A stretch of DNA of 35,233 nucleotides from Planctomycetota bacterium. Its GTDB lineage: Bacteria > Planctomycetota > Phycisphaerae > Tepidisphaerales > Tepidisphaeraceae. The position numbers and the translations under genes are program-made. The stretch is taken from assembly GCA_023417885.1 (NCBI GenBank), contig JAEZED010000092.1, forward strand, positions 1 through 35,233, written 5' to 3'. Of this stretch, positions 22,574 through 30,023 are shown piece by piece. A model generated the notes under the pieces. The model did no database searches. It saw nothing but the letters and a program-made list of their open reading frames with translations, and was not told the origin of the DNA. The first letter of the stretch is position 1, and each line of letters opens with the position of its first letter.

Positions 22574-23329
22574 ATGGGAGATACAGACGACCAGCCGTCC
22601 CCCGGTGCCGCGGGGAAGCCAGTCTACGGGCGCGTGCTGCTGAAGATCAGCGGCGAGGGCTTTTCCAGCGAGGGAGGCAGCGGGATCGAGCCAGAGTCGC
22701 TCGAGGCGGTGGCGCGCCAGTGCAACGAGGTCTGCCAGAGCGGCGTGGAGCTGGCGGTGGTCGTGGGGGGCGGAAACTTCATCCGCGGCGCGACCTTCAG
22801 CAAGGGCGGCCGCATTCCCCGCGTCACCGCCGACTACATGGGGATGCTGGCGACCGTGCTCAACGCCCTGGCGCTCCAGGAGACGATGGAGGCGCTGGGC
22901 CAGCCCACGCGGGTGATGAGTGCCTTCACGATCAGCACGGTGTGCGAGCCGTTCATCCGCCGGCGGGCGATCCGGCACCTGGAGAAGGGCCGCGCCATCA
23001 TCCTGGCGGCGGGGACGGGGAATCCGTTCGTCACGACCGACACGTGCGCTGCCCTGCGCGCGGTGGAGATCCGGGCCGACGTGCTGCTGAAGGCGACGAA
23101 GGTGGACGGGATCTACGACAAGGATCCGAAGAAGCACGACGATGCCAGGAAGTTCGACGAGATCACCTTCGACCGGGTGATCCGCGAGGACCTGAAGGTG
23201 ATGGACACGGCGGCCTTCGCGATGTGCCGCGAGCAGAAGATGCCGCTGGTGGTCTTCAACCTGATGGAGCCGGGGAACATCGCCCGCGTCCTGCGCGGCG
23301 AGGCGGTGGGGACGAGGATCAACCCGTAG
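22574..23329 (+). CDS. pyrH: UMP kinase
   Basis: The product is 251 aa. PyrH phosphorylates UMP to UDP in pyrimidine nucleotide synthesis and belongs to the amino acid kinase fold. Signatures are VLLKISGEGFSS, the glycine motif VVVGGGNFIRG, RVTADYMGMLATVLNALAL, the nucleotide-binding AAGTGNPFVTTDTCAALRA and LLKATKVDGIYDKDPKK, and the C-terminal MDTAAFAMCREQKMPLVVFNL. The N-terminus is about 15 residues longer than typical. frr follows on the same strand after 85 nt, the usual pyrH-frr pairing. The repeat-rich gap between them is unusual. Confidence 0.96.
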   Translation: MGDTDDQPSPGAAGKPVYGRVLLKISGEGFSSEGGSGIEPESLEAVARQCNEVCQSGVELAVVVGGGNFIRGATFSKGGRIPRVTADYMGMLATVLNALALQETMEALGQPTRVMSAFTISTVCEPFIRRRAIRHLEKGRAIILAAGTGNPFVTTDTCAALRAVEIRADVLLKATKVDGIYDKDPKKHDDARKFDEITFDRVIREDLKVMDTAAFAMCREQKMPLVVFNLMEPGNIARVLRGEAVGTRINP

Positions 23330-23334
23330 GATTG

Positions 23335-23400
23335 CGAAGTGAGGATTGAGAAGCGAGCCGGAGGCGAGACTCGGGCATTCTCACTTCTCGCTTCTCACTA
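23335..23400 (+). repeat. Imperfect 7-nt repeat hairpin between pyrH and frr
   Basis: GAGAAGCGAG at about 23347-23356 is complementary to CTCGCTTCTC at about 23387-23396, and the arms extend with GAAGTGAG / CTCACTTC. Each arm is built from a ~7-nt unit of the type GAGAAGY. It may fold in the mRNA between the two cistrons. Confidence 0.65.
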
Positions 23401-23414
23401 CTTCCGGAGACACC

Positions 23415-23969
23415 ATGCCGATAGACGACGTCCTTCTCGAAGCCGAAGAGCACATGGAAAAGGCGATGGATCACCTCCAGCACGAGCTGCGGGGCATCCG
23501 CACCGGCCGCCCCTCGCCGGCGCTGATCGAGTTCGTCAAGGTCGACTACTACGGCAGCCCCACCGACCTGAAGAACATCGCCACAATCAACGTCGACGGC
23601 AACCAGCTCGTGGTCAAGCCGTTCAGCCCACAGGACATCGGCGCCGTCCTCAAGGGGCTCAACGACGCCAACCTCGGCCTGAACCCGCAGAGCGACGGGA
23701 AGATGATTCGCATCTCCCTGCCCTCCATGAGCATGGACCGGCGCAAGCAGCTCGTGGCGCAGGTGAAGGACGCCGGCGAGCACGCCAAGGTCACCATCCG
23801 CAACGCCCGCCGCGACGCCAACAAGGCGATCGACCACGAGCAGAAAGAGGGCGGCATGAGCGAGGACGACGCCGCCCGCGGCAAGGACGACGTCCAGGAG
23901 CTGCTCAAGACCTACGAGGAGAAGGTCAACGAGCTGGTGAAGAAGAAAGAGCACGACGTGATGGAGTGA
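23415..23969 (+). CDS. frr: Ribosome recycling factor
   Basis: The product is 184 aa, the normal length. RRF acts with EF-G to split post-termination ribosomes. Conserved features are the N-terminal helix (EEHMEKAMDHLQHELRGIRTGRPSPALIEFVKVDYYG), LKNIATINVDGNQLVVKPF, LGLNPQSDGKMIRISLPSMSMDRRKQLV and NARRDANKAIDHEQKEG. ATG 23415 with an upstream CCGGAGA site is chosen over an in-frame start at 23346, because the added residues come from the repeat hairpin. The gene converges with the hydrolase gene, whose stop is 7 nt away. Confidence 0.96.
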   Translation: MPIDDVLLEAEEHMEKAMDHLQHELRGIRTGRPSPALIEFVKVDYYGSPTDLKNIATINVDGNQLVVKPFSPQDIGAVLKGLNDANLGLNPQSDGKMIRISLPSMSMDRRKQLVAQVKDAGEHAKVTIRNARRDANKAIDHEQKEGGMSEDDAARGKDDVQELLKTYEEKVNELVKKKEHDVME

Positions 23970-23976
23970 GCCAGCC

Positions 23977-25248
23977 TCACGCGATGCCTCGCGGCACCCG
24001 CCGCGCGTCTTCGTAGAACTGGAGCACCACCTCCATCGTCCCCGGGGCGCCCAGCACCCCGTTGTGATCCAGATCCGGCAGCCACCAGCTCCGCTTCGGC
24101 TCCAGCGCCGACTCGTACAGCCGCACGCCGCTCCGGAACGGAATGATCTCGTCCGCCTCGCCGTGAACCACCAGCAACGGGCGCGGCCATACCCCCCGCG
24201 CCGCCTCCGCCGGGCGGAACGACGCCAGGTCCTCCCCCGCGTGTGCCGACGCCGCCGGCACCGCCGTCCAGCGCGCAACCGTCGCCAGCGGTCCCCAGAA
24301 CTGGCGCCGGATCACCGTCGCCGCCATCCGGCCCAGGTCGTCGTAGGTGCCGAGCACCGCGATCGCGTCGAAGGGGCTTTGACCCGTCGCGTCCCGCGCC
24401 GCCAGCGTCGCCGCGGCGCCCATGCTTGCCCCCAGCGCCACCAGGCGCCGCGACGAGGAGGGACGCATCTCCCGCACCCAACGCGCCGCCGCCTCCACGT
24501 CCAGCCGCTCGGACACGCCGAAGCTGCTCAGTTGCCCGCCGCTCTGCCCGTGCGCGCGAAGGTCGAGCACGAGGACGTTGTATCCCGCCGCGTGGAGCGC
24601 GCCGGCCATGTGCAGCATGTCCGCCTTACCGCTCCCAAGCCCATGCACCACCACCGCCGTCTCATCGGGTGAGCCCTGGCGCAGGGCGGGCGCGGGAATC
24701 CACCAGGCGGCCAGGCGCGTGCCGTCCGCCGCCTCGAACCGCACGTCCTGGTAGCCCACGCCGATCTCCGTCGCAGGCGTGTGCGACGGCACGACCTTGG
24801 GCCGGTACGTCATCGTCGCCGCCATCGAGAACGGAAGCAGCACCAGCACCAGGAAGACGAACCGCACGAACAGCGCCAGCGACGCGGCCGACGGCCCCTC
24901 CCACCCGCGGCGCCGCCTCACGGCGCCGATCGCCTGCTGGAGCAGCCAGTCCAGCCCCTTGAGAATCGAGAGCAGCCCCATCCCCGCGTAAGCCGCCAGC
25001 AGCACCTGCCCGATCGAGATCGCGGTGACGGAGCGCCCGATCACCCACGCGTAGATCATTGCCAGCGACATGCCGATGGCGGCGCCGGCGATGAGCGTGC
25101 TGACGACGGGGACGATCGCGGCCGCCGTGGACCTTCCCGCGCGCCGGGCGCGGACAACCAGCACCACGCCGAGCACGACGAGCAGCGGCGGCGCCGCGAG
25201 GTAGGCGACGACGAGAACGACATGGAGCATGGCGTAGACGCTCTGCAT
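23977..25248 (-). CDS. Membrane-anchored alpha/beta hydrolase
   Basis: The product is 423 aa. The N-terminal ~145 residues contain about four membrane helices with basic loops. The C-terminal part is an alpha/beta hydrolase: ETAVVVHGLGSGKADM (oxyanion loop), VLVLDLRAHGQSGG, nucleophile elbow LVALGASMGAAAT (Ser), LLVVHGEADEIIPF (Asp) and PDLDHNGVLG (His). Such proteins are predicted esterases, lipases or peptidases; the substrate is unknown. The hydrolase domain probably faces the periplasm (inference from topology). The start ATG is close to the upstream tRNA gene on the same strand. Confidence 0.85.
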   Translation of the reverse strand: MQSVYAMLHVVLVVAYLAAPPLLVVLGVVLVVRARRAGRSTAAAIVPVVSTLIAGAAIGMSLAMIYAWVIGRSVTAISIGQVLLAAYAGMGLLSILKGLDWLLQQAIGAVRRRRGWEGPSAASLALFVRFVFLVLVLLPFSMAATMTYRPKVVPSHTPATEIGVGYQDVRFEAADGTRLAAWWIPAPALRQGSPDETAVVVHGLGSGKADMLHMAGALHAAGYNVLVLDLRAHGQSGGQLSSFGVSERLDVEAAARWVREMRPSSSRRLVALGASMGAAATLAARDATGQSPFDAIAVLGTYDDLGRMAATVIRRQFWGPLATVARWTAVPAASAHAGEDLASFRPAEAARGVWPRPLLVVHGEADEIIPFRSGVRLYESALEPKRSWWLPDLDHNGVLGAPGTMEVVLQFYEDARRVPRGIA

Positions 25249-25280
25249 CTGGCTCCAGTCTACCCGGGCGCGCAGGCGAG

Positions 25281-25354
25281 TACCCGCAGCAGGGCTCGAA
25301 CCTGCGACCTCCAGTTTAGGAAACCGGTGCTCTATCCAACTGAGCTATGCGGGC
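25281..25354 (-). tRNA. tRNA-Arg (anticodon CCT)
   Basis: Folds as a complete cloverleaf. The acceptor stem is GCCCGCA / TGCGGGT with one G-U pair. The D-arm is GCTC...GAGC with AGTTGGATA. The anticodon stem CCGGT/ACTGG has loop TTCCTAA, giving anticodon CCT, which reads AGG. The T-arm has GGTTCGAGCCC. The discriminator is A at 25281. The CCA end is not encoded. AGG is a rare codon in such GC-rich genomes. Confidence 0.95.
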
Positions 25355-25422
25355 GAAGACGGGCCGCGGGGCGGCCGGGTCGCGGGAATCGTAGCGTCCC
25401 GGGCGCCCCCGAGCGACCGCGC

Positions 25423-27114
25423 TCACGGGACCTGTACGTCGCTGGCGCGGTCCCGGGTCGCGCCGGGGAGGGCGAGCCAGCCCTCGAAGCCCAGGTAGGC
25501 GCCCGCGTCGTTCTGGTCGCCGATGCGGGCAAAGGCCCGCTTGTCCGGCCATCCCCCGGCGGGCGGCGGAAGCTCGTTGGCGCTGCTCGTGTAGACCCCC
25601 TCCTTCCACCCCCCCTCGATCACGATCGGCATCCCGCCCCACTGGAAGCTCTCGCCGCCGCTGATGAACGTGTTCTCCACCAGCGCCAGGCGCTTCGCCA
25701 CCGGCCCCTGCACCCAGAGCTGCACCGCGTTGCGGTACGGCGAGATCAGCAGGCAGTCGCGCAGCGTCACGTCCGTCACGCCCCGGTCGAAGCGCGCGTC
25801 GAACCCCTCGATCTGCACGCTCGATGCGCCGTCCCCGCCCGTGCGGGGCAACTCGAAGCGGCAGTCGGCGATCAGCACGTGCTCGGCGCCGTGATCGACG
25901 TGCAGCGTGTCGAGGTGCCGGTTATCGCGGAACACGGCATGACGGAAGCGGCGCTCCGGCTCGTTGAGCCCGTCGGCGCGCCCCAGCGGCCCGACGCCCG
26001 CGATGCCGCGGAACAGGTTGTGCTCCGCCCAGCCGTACTCGCCGACCTGGAAGATCAGGCAGCTCTTGGCGATGTCCGACTCGTCCGGGTCCTCGGCGGC
26101 GGCGCGGCGGTCGAGATTCGAGAAGTCGTTGTAGGCAACGAGGACGAAGCGGACACCGGGGCGTCCCGGACCGCTCGCGGCGCACCGGATGATGTGCTCC
26201 CGCGTCGAGTTGACCGCGCTGTTGCCGAGGAACACCCACTGCTCGCCCTCCACCCACGCCAGGTAGGAGCGCAGGCCGGTCGGCGAGGGGGCGCTGCATC
26301 CCTGCATCAGCACGCGCGACGGGCGGTGGTTGCCGTTGATCCCAGAGCCGACGTTCAGGAATGTGCACTCGATCACCGCGACATCCCCCCCGCCGGCCTG
26401 GATCGCGTCGGCGGCGTTCTTGCCGTATCCCTCGGCGAACGCGCTGTCGAAGGCGATGTCGCGGAACGTCGCCCCGCCGCGCTCCGCCTGGAAGATCAAT
26501 CCCCCCGCGCCCGCCGCCCAGAGCAGCGTGGTGCCCGCGGGGTCGCCGACGATCGCCGTGCCCGGCGCGACGGAGATCGTCTGGTGAATCGCGACCGTGC
26601 CCGGAGGCAGGCGGACAACGAGCCCCCCCTGCCCCGCCGCCGCGGCGAGTTCGCGATCGTCGGCGACGCGCCGCACCGGCCGGGTGTCGGCCTCCACGAG
26701 CACGCGCCGCACCGGCTTGCCGTTGAGCGTGATCGCGTACTCGCCCGGGCTGGCGTAGAGGTGGGCCGCGTTGAAGCCGCCCAGGTCGTTGTAGTCGGTG
26801 TCCGGCTCGCCGAACGACCAGCGCCAGTCCGCCAGGTGCGGCTCGTCCGGCATCGGGCCGAACTCGTCGGCGCGTACGTGCACGACGTCGCCGGCGCGCA
26901 CCGTCACCTGCGGCGGCGGCTCGTTCTGCTGCGCGAGCTGGGCTCGCAGCGCGCGGTTCTCCTCGTGAAGGGCATGGAGCCCCTCGAGCGCGCGGGCGTA
27001 GGGCCCGTCAGCCGGCGGATCGGCCGGCCCGGCCGGCGGGGAGAGCAGCAACAACGGCAGTGTCAGCAGCAGTGCAATCACGGGCGTTCCTTGCAAAGAG
27101 GGTAGCCGCTCCAT
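25423..27114 (-). CDS. Exported right-handed beta-helix protein
   Basis: The product is 563 aa from ATG 27114. It has an N-terminal signal or anchor (VIALLLTLPLLLL) and a short predicted coiled coil (ALHEENRALRAQLAQQN). A PKD-like beta-sandwich with DWRWSFGEPDTDYNDLGGFNAAHLYASPGEYAITL follows (about residues 65-135). The rest is a long parallel beta-helix with repeating strands (GTAIVGDPAGTTLLW, VAVIECTFLNVGSGI, HAVFRDNRHLD, HVLIADCRFELP, VTLRDCLLISP). Beta-helix folds bind or cleave polysaccharides, but no lyase or hydrolase triad is identifiable. A GGTGAGGCG site precedes the ATG. The upstream in-frame start at 27201 would overlap the preceding gene. Confidence 0.82.
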   Translation of the reverse strand: MERLPSLQGTPVIALLLTLPLLLLSPPAGPADPPADGPYARALEGLHALHEENRALRAQLAQQNEPPPQVTVRAGDVVHVRADEFGPMPDEPHLADWRWSFGEPDTDYNDLGGFNAAHLYASPGEYAITLNGKPVRRVLVEADTRPVRRVADDRELAAAAGQGGLVVRLPPGTVAIHQTISVAPGTAIVGDPAGTTLLWAAGAGGLIFQAERGGATFRDIAFDSAFAEGYGKNAADAIQAGGGDVAVIECTFLNVGSGINGNHRPSRVLMQGCSAPSPTGLRSYLAWVEGEQWVFLGNSAVNSTREHIIRCAASGPGRPGVRFVLVAYNDFSNLDRRAAAEDPDESDIAKSCLIFQVGEYGWAEHNLFRGIAGVGPLGRADGLNEPERRFRHAVFRDNRHLDTLHVDHGAEHVLIADCRFELPRTGGDGASSVQIEGFDARFDRGVTDVTLRDCLLISPYRNAVQLWVQGPVAKRLALVENTFISGGESFQWGGMPIVIEGGWKEGVYTSSANELPPPAGGWPDKRAFARIGDQNDAGAYLGFEGWLALPGATRDRASDVQVP

Positions 27115-27172
27115 CGCCTCACCCGGGACGGCACGCGCCGGCCCCGTTCCAGTCTCATCCGCCGACGGCGGA

Positions 27173-27703
27173 TCATCCTTCATCCGCATGCGTCGCGGCA
27201 AGGGGCGTCGCCCGGGTTGCCGCGAGGAGGTGGTGGAGGGCGTTGGGCGTCGTGCGGTGTGCCTTCACCAGCGGCAGCAGGCCGACCTCCTGGAGCGCCG
27301 CCACGCAGATTTCCGAGCAGAACCACCAGTTCAGCCGGTGGCGCACCAGCGGCAGCTTGAAGGCCAGCACGCCCGGAACGTCGTAGCGCCCGCCGACGTG
27401 GCGCAGGCACCACGAACGCACCGCAACCACGTCCGCCCCCGTCACCGCCAGCGGCACGAGCGACCAGCGGCCGGCTTCGGAGAGGTCGATGCGCTTGAAG
27501 CGCACCCCGCCGTCGCGCCAACTGCTGGAGAAGCAGACCGGCACCCCGCCGCGATGCGGATTGAAGACGAGTTCGACATGGCTGTAAGGCCCGGCGCTTC
27601 GCCCGCGGTCGTGCCGGGCGATGATCCGGTCGAGCAGACGGCCGTGCTCCAGGCCGTTGTAGAAGGCCAGCGCCAGCGACTCGGGAGGATTTGGCAACTG
27701 CAT
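27173..27703 (-). CDS. Permuted papain-like (YiiX/NlpC-P60 type) cysteine peptidase-like protein
   Basis: The product is 176 aa, apparently cytoplasmic. The motif order matches the permuted papain-like (YaeF/YiiX) group. A His-containing strand GPYSHVELVF comes first, then SSSWRDGGVRFKRIDL, WSLVPL, LRHVGGRYDVPGVLAFKLP, and late in the chain the Cys motif LNWWFCSEICVAAL. The His would precede the catalytic Cys, opposite to classical NlpC/P60. These proteins act on amide bonds in peptidoglycan or lipids; similar genes occur in phages. ATG 27703 overlaps the stop of the upstream small gene (TGATG); GTG 27706 is an alternative. It is followed by the beta-helix gene. Confidence 0.7.
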   Translation of the reverse strand: MQLPNPPESLALAFYNGLEHGRLLDRIIARHDRGRSAGPYSHVELVFNPHRGGVPVCFSSSWRDGGVRFKRIDLSEAGRWSLVPLAVTGADVVAVRSWCLRHVGGRYDVPGVLAFKLPLVRHRLNWWFCSEICVAALQEVGLLPLVKAHRTTPNALHHLLAATRATPLAATHADEG

Positions 27704-27957
27704 CACCTTCCCCCTTCCTGGGCGAGGGCGGCGGCGAGTTCGGCCATGCGGCGGGCGAGCAGGGCCTGCGAATCGACGTTCTCGAGGCGGATCGAACCGT
27801 CGGGCGTCTGGGCCTCGAGGGCGCCGATGGTGGTGTCGAAGCCGAAGTTGACGACCTCCACGCGCCGCCCTTCGGGCGAGGCGTAGCGGACGTGGCGATA
27901 ACAGCCCGGGGAAGCGAGCAGCAGGATGGGGAGCGCGTTTCGTGCAAGGTGTCTCAT
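27703..27957 (-). CDS. Small putative lipoprotein
   Basis: The product is 84 aa. A signal-like N-terminus ends in LASPGC, which could be a weak lipobox. The remainder includes VEVVNFGFDTTIGALEAQTPDGSIRLENVDSQ and a short C-terminal helix. No family is recognised. Its stop overlaps the start of the permuted-papain gene, so the two are probably co-expressed. A perfect 22-bp palindrome lies 19 nt upstream of its ATG. Confidence 0.6.
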   Translation of the reverse strand: MRHLARNALPILLLASPGCYRHVRYASPEGRRVEVVNFGFDTTIGALEAQTPDGSIRLENVDSQALLARRMAELAAALAQEGGR

Positions 27958-27975
27958 ACCCTCGCTGCCCGCGGT

Positions 27976-27997
27976 GCGCCGGCGGCGCCGCCGGCGC
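27976..27997. other. Perfect 22-bp GC palindrome
   Basis: GCGCCGGCGGC is followed directly by GCCGCCGGCGC. It lies between the rpsA terminator and the small lipoprotein gene and has no adjacent T run. It could be a cruciform, an operator-like site, or GC-rich chance. Confidence 0.5.
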
Positions 27998-28109
27998 GCA
28001 TCACGCCCGGCGGATCCCCCGCCGCCGGCCCGGAAAGGCGATCAGCGACTGAGATTGCACCGATTCCCTGGTGCGCGCCGCGGTGCGCGCGGGCGGTGGA
28101 ACGCCATGC

Positions 28110-28140
28110 GAAAACGCCACCGGCAGCTTGCCGGTGGCGT
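28110..28140 (-). terminator. Intrinsic terminator of rpsA
   Basis: On the minus strand CGCCACCGGCA pairs with TGCCGGTGGCG around AGC, followed by TTTTCGC. It lies about 30 nt after the rpsA stop. Confidence 0.9.
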
Positions 28141-28170
28141 GGTAAACGACTGTCGGAGTGTCTGGCCGGG

Positions 28171-29877
28171 CTAGAAGTCCAGGCCGCCGCGCAGGGGCTT
28201 CTTCTCGAGGCGCTTCTGGCGCTGCTGCTTGGTCTGCTGGCGCTGGACGAGCTGGGCGGCCATCTCCGCCTCGGCGCGCTCGTCGCGCTGCTTCAGGCTC
28301 AGCCGGATGCGCCGCTTGGCGGGCTCGACCTGGAGCACGCGGGCCTGCACCTCCTGCCCGAGCTGCACGACATCCTCCGTCCGCCGCACGCGCTGGTTCG
28401 CCAGCTCGGAGATGTGGATCAGCCCCTCGATCCCCGGCTCCAGCTCCGCGAACGCACCGAAGTCGGCCACACGCGTGATCTTCGCCGGATGGACGCTCCC
28501 CGCCTCGTACTTGCCGGCGGCCTCCTCCCATGGATCGCCGCCGATCTGCTTGAGGGAGAGGGTGAGCTTGCGTGCCTTGGGATCGACGGCGATCACCTGG
28601 GCGCGTGTCTGGTCGCCGGGATTCACGATCTCGCTCGGGTGCCGGATGCGCGACCAGCTCATCTCGCTGGTGGGCAGCAGCGCCTCCAGCCCCTCCTCCA
28701 CCTCCACGAACGCGCCGAAGTTCTCGACCCGCGTCACGCGGCCGGTCACCTGCGTGCCGGGGGCGTACTTCGACTCCGCCGCCTCCCACGGGTTGGGCGG
28801 CGTGTGCGAGAGGGAGAGGCTGATCTTGCCGCTCTCCCGGTCGAAGCTGTCGATGCGGACCTCGACCTCCTGGCCCTCCTCCACGAAATCCTGCGCGCGG
28901 GCCATCCGCCTGTGGGTGAGCTGCGAGACGTGCAGCAGCCCGTCCATGCCGCCCAGGTCCACGAAGGCGCCGAAGTCCTTCACGTTCTTGACCGTCCCCT
29001 TCAGAACCTGCCCCTCGGCCAGTTCCTTCGAGAGGCGGGCCTTCGCCTCCTTGCGCTCCGCCTCCACGACGGCGCGCCGGGAGAGGACGAGGTTGCGCCC
29101 GGCCTTGTCCAGCTTCGTGATCTTCGCCGGGAACTTCTGCCCGATGAAGATGCTGATGTCCTTGTGAAAGGTGACGTCGACCTGCCCCGCCGGCATGAAC
29201 GCGCGGATGGCGGTCGGGCCCACCCGGCATTCCAGGCCACCCTTGTTCATGCCGGTGCAGGTGGCCTCGACGACCTGGCCGACGGCCAGCTCGTCCCACC
29301 CGGTCACGCGGCGGGCGGCGCCCTTGCGGTTGGCGCGATAGATGCCTTCGTTGGCGTCGTAGCGCTCGATGTCCACCTCGATGAACTCGCCGACCGCCGG
29401 CACCGGGTCGAACTGCGCCGCCGGCGCGATCGCCTGGTGCTTGCCCCCGAGATCCACCATGACCTCCCCCTTGGAGAGATCGACGCTGACGACGTTGCCC
29501 GCCTGCGTGCCGCGCAGCCGCTCCTGGAGGGCGGCGTCCGGCGCGGTGGACTGGGCCATCAACTCGTCCATGGTCGCCCCGCCGAGGGCGGCCTCGACCT
29601 CGGCATCGAGCGCCGCATCCTCGTCGCGCCGGAAATTGCGCTTCGCCGGGTCCTGGTCGACCGAGGCGCCTGGCCTGGCCGGGTTGGTGGGGGCCGGGTG
29701 GTCCAGCGGGACGGGGGAGTAGGAGGCGCTGGTCATGTCGAACGGGTCCACGTGCTCCGCCTGCGGCCCGTCGGCGTCGTGCTGCGGGGCGGGCGCGGGC
29801 GCCTGCTCCGGCGAATCGGGCCGGGAATCGGAGGACTGGTCTGCGGAATCAGGCGGGGTGCCTTGGGGGTCGGACAT
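28171..29877 (-). CDS. rpsA: Ribosomal protein S1
   Basis: The product is 568 aa from ATG 29877. S1 binds mRNA on the 30S subunit. After a disordered Asp/Pro/Gln-rich N-terminus of about 120 residues there are about five S1 OB-fold repeats. The first two are degenerate (RGTQAGNVVSVDLSKGEVMVDLGG; GQVVEATCTGMNKGGLECRVG). The last three are canonical (LKGTVKNVKDFGAFVDLGGMDGLLH; VTGRVTRVENFGAFVEVEEGLEALL; VHPAKITRVADFGAFAELEPGIEGLIH). The basic C-terminal tail ends KKPLRGGLDF. Longer upstream frames are rejected because the S1-type start MSDP is preceded by a non-coding leader. A TAACAT -10-like box lies about 65 nt upstream, leaving room for leader-based control. A clear terminator follows. Confidence 0.93.
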   Translation of the reverse strand: MSDPQGTPPDSADQSSDSRPDSPEQAPAPAPQHDADGPQAEHVDPFDMTSASYSPVPLDHPAPTNPARPGASVDQDPAKRNFRRDEDAALDAEVEAALGGATMDELMAQSTAPDAALQERLRGTQAGNVVSVDLSKGEVMVDLGGKHQAIAPAAQFDPVPAVGEFIEVDIERYDANEGIYRANRKGAARRVTGWDELAVGQVVEATCTGMNKGGLECRVGPTAIRAFMPAGQVDVTFHKDISIFIGQKFPAKITKLDKAGRNLVLSRRAVVEAERKEAKARLSKELAEGQVLKGTVKNVKDFGAFVDLGGMDGLLHVSQLTHRRMARAQDFVEEGQEVEVRIDSFDRESGKISLSLSHTPPNPWEAAESKYAPGTQVTGRVTRVENFGAFVEVEEGLEALLPTSEMSWSRIRHPSEIVNPGDQTRAQVIAVDPKARKLTLSLKQIGGDPWEEAAGKYEAGSVHPAKITRVADFGAFAELEPGIEGLIHISELANQRVRRTEDVVQLGQEVQARVLQVEPAKRRIRLSLKQRDERAEAEMAAQLVQRQQTKQQRQKRLEKKPLRGGLDF

Positions 29878-30011
29878 CTTGGAACTCAACAATAAAGCGC
29901 CGCACAGCGCCCGGAAAGTCGCAAGACCGGGCAGGGATCGGAATGTTAGTGCCCCGCGGCCGGTATTGCATCCGCCGGAAGCCGACCTTTGACCGGCGGG
30001 CGGGACTCGTG

Positions 30012-30017
30012 TGCAAT
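30012..30017 (+). promoter_or_regulatory. Weak putative -10 box of M32 carboxypeptidase gene
   Basis: TGCAAT begins 12 nt before ATG 30024. It is a poor match on its own and is listed because the spacing equals that of other genes here. Confidence 0.25.
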
Positions 30018-30023
30018 GTCGGC

